From contig PLQC01000176.1 of NCBI GenBank assembly GCA_003159675.1, positions 1 through 36,075 of the forward strand: a DNA stretch of 36,075 nucleotides. The letters are read 5' to 3'. This stretch comes from Limisphaerales bacterium (GTDB lineage: Bacteria > Verrucomicrobiota > Verrucomicrobiia > Limisphaerales > BOG-1460). The notes beneath the pieces were generated by a model. The model was given only the letters and a program-made list of their open reading frames with translations. It ran no database searches and was not told where the DNA came from. Below are positions 16,918-23,564 of this stretch, piece after piece (within the stretch, counting starts at the first letter, position 1; each line of letters opens with the position of its first letter). The translations under genes and the position numbers were made by a program.

Positions 16918-17863
16918 ATGGCGTCCGGATCATCGGTCTCCATTATCGTGAGCGCGCGCAACCGCGGGGCCAGTTTGCAGGAGACACTCGGTACGCTGGG
17001 GAGACTCCAAGTTTCGCCTGGATGGAAGGCTGAACTGGTTTTGGTGGACAATGGTTCAACGGACGATACGGCGAAGATCGCACAGAGTGCCAAATTTCCA
17101 AATGTTGAAGTGGTATACGTGCATGAGCCGAAGCCCGGAAAGAGGAATGCCCTCAACACGGGATTGGTTCGGGCAAAAGGGGATATTCTTTTGTTCACGG
17201 ATGACGATGTGTCTGTCCCCGAGGACTGGGTGGATCGGAGATGCTGGGGCCGCTTCTCGAAGGCCGGTGCGATGTGGTGGTTGGCCCGATCGCGCTGGCC
17301 GAGAACCTGTTCAGACCCTGGATTTCTGTCGGCTACAAAGGTTTTCTGGCAGTGTTTGATTTCGAGTCCGGTCCGCTCGAAATGGTGGGCGCCAACGCGG
17401 GGTTTCGACGATCCGTGCTGGAGCGCGTGCCTGCCTTCGATCCTGAATTGGGACCTGGAGCATTGGGTCTTGGGGAAGACACTTTGTTCGGATGGCAACC
17501 CGAGGCGGCTGGATTCAAAATGAGCCTCGCAGAGGGAGCGCCGTCGTTCATCAGCCGGACCCCTCCCGTTTGCTGCGCAGGTCGTGGCTTGGTTCCGCCC
17601 GCAGCCTTGGCCGTTCACGAGCCTACCTCCATTACCACTGGAAACATGAGGACATCCAGGTCCCGTTTGTGAAATGGATGTGGATGGCGACCAAATAGCG
17701 GTTGCGGAGGCTGCTGCAGCCTCCGCAGTCGCTCGACAGCGAAGGGTGTCCGCCATGGGAGCTGAGCTATGTGTGGTATATGGAGATGTATAGGCAGTTT
17801 TGTGTGGAACGCCGAAGACCCCGAAACTATGCGAGGCGCGGGTTGACAAACCTCGTTCATTAG
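16918..17863 (+). pseudogene. Glycosyltransferase family 2, broken by two frameshifts and a stop codon
   Basis: The start (ATG 16918) and N-terminal half are normal: SSVSIIVSARNRGASL, AELVLVDNGSTDDTAKIA, KPGKRNALNTGLVRAKGDILLFTDDDVSVPEDW. At about 17236-17245 the coding signal moves to another frame, which continues MLGPLLEGRCDVVVGPIALA, VGANAGFRRSVLERVP and LGLGEDTLFGWQPEAAGFKM. At about 17515-17545 it moves again to a frame reading VVHQPDPSRLLRRSWLGSA and HYHWKHEDIQVPFVKWMWMATK. That frame hits TAG at 17696, but protein-like sequence continues past it (PPWELSYVWYMEMYRQF, RRRPRNYARRGL) to TAG at 17861-17863. Joined up, it gives a GT2 of about 315 residues. Each frame change is equivalent to a 1-nt loss or 2-nt gain. 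Three lesions make sequencing error alone unlikely, though it cannot be excluded. Confidence 0.85.
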
Positions 17864-17912
17864 CCGCCACGCGCGATGATAGAGTGATTGCCGAGAGTGA
17901 CTTCCCTTTCAA

Positions 17913-17963
17913 GGTAGGGCCGCGCTGCTGCGCGGGCTGGACGCGGAGCACCGCGTCCCTACC
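17913..17963. repeat. Palindromic element with two internal hairpins
   Basis: Outer arms GGTAGGG (17913-17919) and CCCTACC (17957-17963) are perfect inverted repeats. Inside are two more perfect hairpins: CCGCGC-TGCT-GCGCGG (17920-17935) and GGACGCGG-AGCA-CCGCGTCC (17939-17958), the second sharing two bases with the right arm. The shape is that of a short REP-like or non-autonomous mobile repeat. No coding capacity. Confidence 0.75.
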
Positions 17964-18085
17964 CAATCAGCTCCAACGCGAGGACGAACTGCGGCCGCGA
18001 TCTTTGAAACGTGGGGGAACGCAAGCCCACGGTGGCGGGTGCAGGGCATGAAATCTGCGGACCAAGCCGGAGCGATTCAGTTGAT

Positions 18086-18245
18086 CTGGGGAGCGCACGC
18101 CTCTGGCGTGCCGGTTGCCGCGTCGCGCCGCGACCCTCGCCATTCTGACTTTCGTTCGGAAATGCGACAGTTTGTAGAAATTCAGATATAAGAAAGCCGA
18201 CGGCGCGACGCCGTCGGCAGCACGCGGGACGCGTGCGCTCCCCAG
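18086..18245. repeat. 160-bp element with 15-bp perfect terminal inverted repeats
   Basis: CTGGGGAGCGCACGC at 18086-18100 is the exact reverse complement of the bases at 18231-18245. Near the right end is an internal perfect hairpin with 10-bp stems GCCGACGGCG / CGCCGTCGGC and a CGA loop (18196-18218), and a CGCGTCGCGCCGCGAC dyad lies near the left end. There is no ORF, so it fits a MITE-like non-autonomous element. It sits 33 bp upstream of the flippase start. Confidence 0.8.
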
Positions 18246-18278
18246 AAGGGTACGAAATGTGCGGGTTAAGGCCGATTT

Positions 18279-19880
18279 GTGACGGATCAAACACATATAA
18301 AACGAGACGAGATTGTCGTGGCCGTTCCCATTGCGGCTGCGGCCGGCGTTCAGGAGGCCAGTCCGCGGGACAGGGCATTCTTGAAAATCCATGCCGACGA
18401 GATCAAGGGGAGATCGGTGCGCGGCGGATTGGTCACCGTGACGGCGCAAGGGCTGAAATTTGTCTTGAATACGGGATCATCGATGATTCTGGCCCGGCTG
18501 TTGACTCACGAGGATTTTGGCCTGATGGGAATGGTTGTTGTCGTGACGGGATTCTTGAGCTTGTTCAGCGACCTCGGACTCAGCATGGCGACGATCCAGC
18601 GTGATGTGATTACACACGCACAGATTTCCACTCTTTTCTGGATCAACGTGGCTGTGGGCGCCACGCTTGCGCTTCTGGTCTCGGCGCTGGCTCCGGTGTT
18701 GGTGGTGTTTTATCATGAGCCTCGTTTGTTTTGGATGACCATTGCATTGGCCACGACGTTTCTGATCGGCAGTTTCGGGGCGCAACACTCCGCGCTCTTG
18801 ATGCGCAGCATGAGGTTTACAGCGCGGGCCAAAATCGAGATCGCGGCACTCGTCGTCAGCGTCGTCGTGGGTGTGAGCATGGCGGCGCTGGGCTGCGCCT
18901 ACTGGTCGCTGGTGGGGATGACAATCAGCGGAGGGCTCGTGGGTGTTGCCGGCTTATGGCTTGCCGTGCGATGGTTTCCGGGGCTGCCGCGCCGCGGCTG
19001 CGGGCTCCGGTCCATGTTCCATTTCGGGGGAACCGTGACACTGAATAACCTGGTGATGTACATCGGTTACAACGCGGAGAAAATTCTCCTGGGCCGCTAT
19101 TCCGGAGCAGACGTGTTGGGATTGTATGGGAGGGGCTATTCGCTCGTCAATTTGCCGACGACACAGTTGCATGCGGCGATGTTCAACGTAGCATTCCCGG
19201 CGCTCTCCCGGCTTCAGTCCGATCCTCCGCGCCTACGCAATGCTTTTCTGAAGGCTTACTCGATGGTCTTGTCCATGACCATTCCGGCTACGATCGCCTG
19301 TGTGCTGTTTGCCGAAGAGGTTGTCCGAATTGTGCTCGGGCCGAAATGGCTCGGGGCGATCCCGATTTTCAGGTTGCTGGCGCCGACGGTTCTGGTGTTT
19401 GGTTTGATCAATCCCTTTGGCTGGTTCCTCACCGCCGGCGGCTGGGTCGTGCGGAGCCTCAAGATCGCCCTGCTCATCGCGCCGTCTGTGATCCTCGGAA
19501 TCGCGCTGGGTCTCCGCTATGGGCCTCCGAATGGGGTGGGGGTTGCCATGGGCTACTCAACCGTGATGATGCTCCTGGCTTTTCCGGTCATCGCCTGGTC
19601 CAAACACGGAACCGGCATCACGTGGGGAAGTTTGTGGAACGCGATGAAGCAGCCGGTTCTTTCGGGTCTGGTCGCCGCCGCGGCTGGTCTGGCTTTCAAG
19701 GTCGCACTTGGCGGCAAGCTGCCGGCGTTTGTATGCGTGACCCTGGGGCTCGGTGTGACGTTTGGGGTGTATGCATGGATGCTCCTGATCGTGATGGGCC
19801 AAAAGCCGATCTATGCAGATTTGCTGAGGCAAGTGTTTGAACGGTTTCGCGCGAAAAAGGAAGGGGACAAATCTGCTTAA
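18279..19880 (+). CDS. Wzx-type polysaccharide flippase (MOP superfamily, WzxC-like)
   Basis: Moves the lipid-linked repeat unit from the cytoplasmic to the periplasmic side of the inner membrane. The 533-residue protein has about 14 hydrophobic segments after a hydrophilic N-terminus. It starts its core with KGRSVRGGLVTVTAQGLKFVLNTGSSMILARLLTHEDFGLMGM, and has FSDLGLSMATIQR, LNNLVMYIGYNAEKILLGR and LGLYGRGYSLVNLPT, all typical of the polysaccharide-transporter branch with the C-terminal polysaccharide biosynthesis domain. Start taken at GTG 18279; the N-terminal 40 residues are poorly conserved in this family, so a start further in is possible. A repeat element lies immediately upstream and another begins 4 bp after the stop. 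With the Wzy-like gene at 9846 it defines the locus as Wzx/Wzy-dependent. Confidence 0.9.
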   Translation: MTDQTHIKRDEIVVAVPIAAAAGVQEASPRDRAFLKIHADEIKGRSVRGGLVTVTAQGLKFVLNTGSSMILARLLTHEDFGLMGMVVVVTGFLSLFSDLGLSMATIQRDVITHAQISTLFWINVAVGATLALLVSALAPVLVVFYHEPRLFWMTIALATTFLIGSFGAQHSALLMRSMRFTARAKIEIAALVVSVVVGVSMAALGCAYWSLVGMTISGGLVGVAGLWLAVRWFPGLPRRGCGLRSMFHFGGTVTLNNLVMYIGYNAEKILLGRYSGADVLGLYGRGYSLVNLPTTQLHAAMFNVAFPALSRLQSDPPRLRNAFLKAYSMVLSMTIPATIACVLFAEEVVRIVLGPKWLGAIPIFRLLAPTVLVFGLINPFGWFLTAGGWVVRSLKIALLIAPSVILGIALGLRYGPPNGVGVAMGYSTVMMLLAFPVIAWSKHGTGITWGSLWNAMKQPVLSGLVAAAAGLAFKVALGGKLPAFVCVTLGLGVTFGVYAWMLLIVMGQKPIYADLLRQVFERFRAKKEGDKSA

Positions 19881-19884
19881 AACC

Positions 19885-20016
19885 CATCTCACAAATGCTT
19901 TCCGGTGGGGCGAGGCTACTGACGAGCCGGGATTATTCTGAAGACAGACGGCTCGCGCCTTCGCGGCGGCGAGAGCCGCTACGGCGGCGCAGGCGCGGGG
20001 ACGCTCGCCCCACCTT
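19885..20016. repeat. Inverted-repeat element family A, copy 1 (right end truncated)
   Basis: Begins CATCTCACAAAT...CCGGTGGGGCGAGGCT and ends GGACGCTCGCCCCACCTT. The same blocks, in the same order, occur in the reverse complement of 25590-25768: GGTGGGGCGAG, GACGAGCC, GGCTCGCGCC, the GGCGAGAGCCGCTACGGCGG run and CTCGCCCCACC. Copy 1 lacks the outer right arm and lacks an internal segment present in copy 2. It starts 4 bp after the flippase stop and ends 4 bp before the ATG of the next gene, so it fills the whole gap. Confidence 0.85.
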
Positions 20017-20020
20017 GACC

Positions 20021-20944
20021 ATGACTATTCCAAGATTAAGCATCGGCGTCCCGGTTTACAACGGACAGGACTACCTGCGGTTCGCATTGGACTCCATTGT
20101 GCGGCAGGATTACACCGATTTTGAACTCATCATTTCGGACAACGCTTCCACGGACGCCACCCAGGAGATCTGCCGTGGGTACGCCGCAAAGGATGGCCGC
20201 ATTCGCTATTATCGGAACGCAACCAACATCGGCGCCAGCGGCAACTATAATCGCGTGTTTGAGCTGGCGCGCGGCGCATTCTTCAAATGGGCGGCCCATG
20301 ATGATGTTCATCTGCCGGGATGCCTGAAGCGGTGCGTCGAGGTCTTTGACCAGGCGCCTCCCAACGTCGCGCTGGTTGCTCCAGCGTCGGAAATCATTGA
20401 CGAACATGGGAACACAACGGTGATATCTGTCGAATGCCTGGACACGAGATACCCGCGTGCTCATCAGCGTCTTGCGAACGTGCTGCAGCGGGTGTTTTGG
20501 GCGCCGGCGCAGTTCGGATTGTTTCGCTTCGAGACCCTGAGAAAGACGCGGTTGATCGATCCATTCTTTGCCTCGGACAACGTGTTGCTGGCCGAAATCG
20601 CCATGTTGGGAGAGATCTGGGAAATCCCTGAGGTGTTGTTTCAGCGAAGGCTTCATCCGGGCGTTTCCACCAACGTCAACAGGAACTGGCGCGAGCTTCA
20701 GGTTTGGTTTGCTCCCTCGCAAAGGGGTCTTAAGAGGTTCATCCCTCCCCCAATTCGACTCGGGTTAGAGTTCATGCAATCCATCGCCCGGATGCCGCTG
20801 CCGGCCCGGGAGCGCTTGTTATGCTACAAGGCCGTGTTCTGCGTCTGGTATCCGAGGCAAGGGCGCCGATTCGTCCAAGATTGCCGGAACAAGATCGCGA
20901 TCAGGACCAGGATGAAGAAGGCTTTGGGAAGGGTTGCAGAATGA
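20021..20944 (+). CDS. Glycosyltransferase family 2
   Basis: GT-A transferase of 307 residues: RLSIGVPVYNGQDYLRFAL, FELIISDNASTDATQEIC, NIGASGNYNRVFELARGAFFKWAAHDDVHLP with HDD replacing DxD, as is common in this subgroup, then FGLFRFETLRKTRLI and FASDNVLLAEIAMLG. The C-terminal third is basic and may bind the membrane surface. The ATG at 20021 is chosen; an open frame runs further upstream, but that part is translated repeat element, not protein. No ribosome site is visible because the repeat ends only 4 bp before the start. Its TGA overlaps the ATG of the next gene by 4 bp (ATGA), so the two genes are translationally coupled. Confidence 0.85.
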   Translation: MTIPRLSIGVPVYNGQDYLRFALDSIVRQDYTDFELIISDNASTDATQEICRGYAAKDGRIRYYRNATNIGASGNYNRVFELARGAFFKWAAHDDVHLPGCLKRCVEVFDQAPPNVALVAPASEIIDEHGNTTVISVECLDTRYPRAHQRLANVLQRVFWAPAQFGLFRFETLRKTRLIDPFFASDNVLLAEIAMLGEIWEIPEVLFQRRLHPGVSTNVNRNWRELQVWFAPSQRGLKRFIPPPIRLGLEFMQSIARMPLPARERLLCYKAVFCVWYPRQGRRFVQDCRNKIAIRTRMKKALGRVAE

Positions 20945-22014
20945 ACGAACAGCTCAGACTTAAAGTCGGCGAGTGGGTGGAAATACGAAGCAAGGAGGAA
21001 ATCCTGGCGACACTGGACAGGAACGGTCAACTGGAGGGGATGCCGTTCATGCCGCAGATGTTCCAGTATTGCGGCAAACGGCTTCGGGTTTACAAGCGCG
21101 CACACAAGACCTGTGACACGGTCTATCCCATTCGCGGGCGCCGGCTGTCGAACGGCGTGCATCTGGAGACTCGGTGTGACGGCCAGGCTTACGGAGGATG
21201 CCAGGCCAGTTGCCTGATCTTTTGGAAGGAAGCCTGGATGAAGCGGGTCGATGGCGGAAGGGCAGGGCGGCGTGGGGGGGGGGACGGGATGTCGCAACAG
21301 GGCGGCGCCGAAGCACGCGGCGGTTGCAGCGAACAGGACGTCTTGGCGGGGACCCGCCAACCCGGGCAACAGAATGAGCCGGATCCCGCGTACCGTTGCC
21401 AGGCGACCCAACTGCCAGAAGCGACGACGGCGCTGAACTGGTGGGATTTCCGGCAGTACATCGAGGATTACCTCTCCGGAAATGTCGGCATCTGGACGAT
21501 TCTGAAAGGCTCGGTTTATTCGAGCTACTACGGTGTCTGCGCCAGACGTGTGAGGTTGCGTCGGCTCATGGGACGGCTCTACGACACGTTCCGCCCGCTT
21601 TGGCGCGGTACGCTTTTCCCAAGAAGCAGCGGCACCCTGCCGGCCGGCATACCGACGCCGAGCTGCGATCTCAGCCTGCAGCCGGGCGAGCTGGTACGGG
21701 TGAAATCGCACCGGGAAATCCTCCGGACGCTGAATACAGAGAACAAGAACAGGGGTCTGTTTTTCGACGCCGAGATGGTGCCGTACTGCGGCGGCACCTA
21801 TCGCGTGTTGAAGCGGGTGGATCGGATACTCGATGAGAAAACGGGAAAGATGGTTCGCTTCAAGAAGCAGGCCGTCATCCTGGAAGGAGTGATCTGCCAG
21901 TCCCGTTACAGCGACTGCAGGATGTTTTGTCCACGGGGAATTTATTCGTATTGGCGCGAAATATGGCTGGAACGGATTTCGGCGGCTCCCGCTGAGCAGC
22001 AGAAAAGAGCTTAA
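20941..22014 (+). CDS. Protein of unknown function with two copies of a four-cysteine domain
   Basis: A 357-residue protein that I cannot assign to a named family. It contains the same domain twice. Copy 1 (about 8-104): GEWVEIRSKEEILATLDRNG, PFMPQMFQYCGKRLRVYKRA, then CDGQAYGGCQASCLIFWKEAW. Copy 2 (about 248-345): GELVRVKSHREILRTLN, FFDAEMVPYCGGTYRVLKRV, then CQSRYSDCRMFCPRGIYSYWREIW. Each has four aligned cysteines, C44/C79/C87/C91 and C283/C319/C326/C330 (YCG...C-x6-7-C-x3-C), plus an extra C58 in copy 1. A low-complexity G/R/Q linker and an aromatic region (WWDFRQYIEDYLSGN...) lie between. No signal peptide or membrane helix is seen. The cysteines suggest a metal or Fe-S site (inference). 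It is coupled by ATGA to the upstream glycosyltransferase, and its stop codon lies inside the left arm of a repeat element. Confidence 0.75.
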   Translation: MNEQLRLKVGEWVEIRSKEEILATLDRNGQLEGMPFMPQMFQYCGKRLRVYKRAHKTCDTVYPIRGRRLSNGVHLETRCDGQAYGGCQASCLIFWKEAWMKRVDGGRAGRRGGGDGMSQQGGAEARGGCSEQDVLAGTRQPGQQNEPDPAYRCQATQLPEATTALNWWDFRQYIEDYLSGNVGIWTILKGSVYSSYYGVCARRVRLRRLMGRLYDTFRPLWRGTLFPRSSGTLPAGIPTPSCDLSLQPGELVRVKSHREILRTLNTENKNRGLFFDAEMVPYCGGTYRVLKRVDRILDEKTGKMVRFKKQAVILEGVICQSRYSDCRMFCPRGIYSYWREIWLERISAAPAEQQKRA

Positions 22015-22185
22015 ACCACGGAGTTGCCGCGACGGGCGCGAGCACGGCGGGTGGACACGGATTAAAACGGATAAAAATATATCCGCGAATTTCACGAATT
22101 TCCGCGAATTGGAACCAAGACAAGTTCATTCGCGAACATTCCCGTAATTAGCGGATGAATTCTCTTTTCTACATTCGTGGTTTAA
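22011..22185. repeat. 175-bp element with 10-bp perfect terminal inverted repeats
   Basis: TTAAACCACG (22011-22020) and CGTGGTTTAA (22176-22185) are exact inverted repeats. The interior holds ACACGGATTAAAACGGATAA and a GCGAATTTCACGAATT segment, a style of AT-rich dispersed repeat. The first four bases include the TAA stop (22012-22014) of the cysteine-domain gene, so the left arm supplies that stop codon. Confidence 0.75.
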
Positions 22186-22232
22186 GCTGAGTGGAGACGG
22201 CTAAGCGGGAACGATTCACTTGAAAAGAAGGA

Positions 22233-22379
22233 AAACCGCAGATGAACGCAGATGAACGCAGATCGGAAGCCTGTCTGAACCGTCTCCCGATGTCTCAACA
22301 AACCGTGAGCGCCTCAAACGTCATGGGACTTGGTATTTGCTGTGTAAAATCTGTGCCCATCTGCGTCCATCTGTGGTTT
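22233..22379. repeat. 147-bp element with 21-bp imperfect terminal inverted repeats
   Basis: The left arm at 22233-22253 (AAACCGCAGATGAACGCAGA..) matches the reverse complement of the right arm at 22359-22379 (ATCTGCGTCCATCTGTGGTT..) with two mismatches in 21. GCAGATGAAC is also repeated directly next to the left arm. The element ends 41 bp before the GTG start of the GT8-like gene, and the short open frames across it are shadows. Confidence 0.7.
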
Positions 22380-22420
22380 CGATCTGCCTCGTTTCGTATG
22401 ATGCATCATACACAAGTACG

Positions 22421-23413
22421 GTGAGAAATCTCCTCGTCACACTTGCCGACAGGAATTTCCTGGACCAGGCGAAGCAGCTTTTTTCCAGCGTGTACTGGAA
22501 TACCGGCTGGCAAGGAGATTATATGCTTCTGGCACATGAGGTGCCCGCGCATGAGCTTCAGTGGTTCCGGGAAAAGGGCATACTCACGAGGGACGCAACG
22601 CCTCTGTTCGCGACAGCTTTTGAAAGCGAACGGCTCCTTTATCCGGTCACAGTCACCAGCAAGCTCCATGTGTTTTCGGTGGATTTTAAGAAATGGGATT
22701 CCGTCATCTTCGTGGATGCGGACTGCATCGTCCGATATCCGCTGGATGCCCTCACGAGGACAAAGCGTTTTTCAGCGGCTCGTGACTGGCTGGGTTCCGC
22801 ATCTTTGGAGTTTCAAACAAAGAAACCGGCGGACATGGCCGGCTCGGAATACTCGGAGAAATTCAGTGGCTACAATCTGGTGGCAACGGTGTTCAACACA
22901 GGACTCTTCGCGTTTAATACCAGCATCCTGGATGAGAACACCCTCCCGGAGCTGGAGAGCATCTGCCGCAAATACCACAATTTGGGCCGGTTCCCCGAGC
23001 AATTGTGGATGAACCTGTATTTCTACAAGCGATGGCGGGAGCTGCCCCTGGAATACAACCTGTTTGCGTCCTATTTGCAGAAGAAACGGAATGTGCCCAA
23101 AGAGGATATCGATGGTGTGGTGCTGCATTTCCCCAGGTTCGGGGACGAGAAAGGTCTGAGATGTTGGGACAAGGACAATGAATTTTATGAGGAGTGGAAG
23201 GGCAACCTGGACCGGGCCGAACTTATCGACTTGAAGAATATTCCGAAACCCAATAAAAGATGGCCCGGCGCGAGGCATCTGCTGTCAGGGATTTGGAAAT
23301 TGAGATTCGCGTTGCGCAAGGATTACCTGGGTTTTTACAGGAACAAACTCAGACTACGGACGCGCCTCCGGGGCGTCCTGGGCGCCCCGGTACGGGTTGT
23401 TCATCCGGTGTAG
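22421..23413 (+). CDS. Glycosyltransferase family 8-like protein
   Basis: Probable retaining GT-A enzyme adding galactose or glucose-type sugars. The 330-residue protein has LLVTLADRNFLDQAKQLFSS at the start, KWDSVIFVDADCIVRYPLDAL with the DxD metal site (99-101), VFNTGLFAFNTSILD (equivalent of the FNSGVLLIN block), PEQLWMNLYFYKRWRELPLEYN (equivalent of DQDALN...L...WN) and VVLHFPRF (the C-terminal HxxG-like metal ligand region, with the His kept). The GTG at 22421 is chosen because the frame upstream encodes the right arm of a repeat element. No strong ribosome site is visible. It may be a divergent branch of GT8, and the substrate is unknown. Confidence 0.75.
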   Translation: MRNLLVTLADRNFLDQAKQLFSSVYWNTGWQGDYMLLAHEVPAHELQWFREKGILTRDATPLFATAFESERLLYPVTVTSKLHVFSVDFKKWDSVIFVDADCIVRYPLDALTRTKRFSAARDWLGSASLEFQTKKPADMAGSEYSEKFSGYNLVATVFNTGLFAFNTSILDENTLPELESICRKYHNLGRFPEQLWMNLYFYKRWRELPLEYNLFASYLQKKRNVPKEDIDGVVLHFPRFGDEKGLRCWDKDNEFYEEWKGNLDRAELIDLKNIPKPNKRWPGARHLLSGIWKLRFALRKDYLGFYRNKLRLRTRLRGVLGAPVRVVHPV

Positions 23414-23426
23414 GCGCAATCTTTGG

Positions 23427-23502
23427 CTCCGGTGATCCTGAAGTCCGGATCACGGCGGCAAGTTGCCGCCGAGAACAGCCAACTTGGCTGTTCCACCCGG
23501 AG
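23427..23502. repeat. Cluster of three adjacent hairpins closed by an outer stem
   Basis: Outer arms CTCCGG (23427-23432) and CCGGAG (23497-23502) enclose three perfect hairpins: GTGATCC...GGATCAC (23432-23453; base 23432 is shared with the outer stem), GGCGGCAA-G-TTGCCGCC (23454-23470) and GAACAGCCAA-C-TTGGCTGTTC (23473-23493). The whole is 76 nt and would fold into a cloverleaf-like shape, but it has none of the conserved tRNA bases. It lies 13 bp after the GT8-like stop. It is probably a REP-like repeat and might also stop transcription, though no T-run follows. Confidence 0.7.
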
Positions 23503-23564
23503 TCAACTGAATCGCTGGCGTAGGGATCCGGGGTCATGAACAATAAAACGAAAAGAAAGCAAAC

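Larger units (their letters stand above)
17864..18278. other. Intergenic stretch with two palindromic elements
   Basis: No gene is supported between the broken glycosyltransferase and the flippase. The stretch contains two separate inverted-repeat elements, at 17913-17963 and 18086-18245, described in their own entries. The second ends 33 bp before the flippase start. Confidence 0.7.

Noticed and set aside
17230-17550. Programmed frameshifting in the GT2 gene
   Set aside because: There is no slippery heptamer at the frame changes that I can see, and an additional in-frame stop at 17696 argues for decay.
16881-17966. Minus-strand open frame of 361 codons across the broken glycosyltransferase
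   Set aside because: The + strand shows real GT2 motifs in three frames, while the antisense translation is low-complexity S/R/P sequence without motifs.
19895-20020. N-terminal extension of the GT2 gene at 20021
   Set aside because: The extra 42 codons translate repeat element A, and a peptide of the same kind (SGGARLLTS) appears when copy 2 is translated on the other strand.
22337-22420. N-terminal extension of the GT8-like gene
   Set aside because: The first codons overlap the right arm of the 22233-22379 repeat; the conserved protein starts at about 22421.
23427-23502. The triple-hairpin element as a tRNA gene
   Set aside because: The size fits, but it lacks the conserved D-loop, GTTC T-loop and anticodon-arm features, and its stems are in the wrong places.
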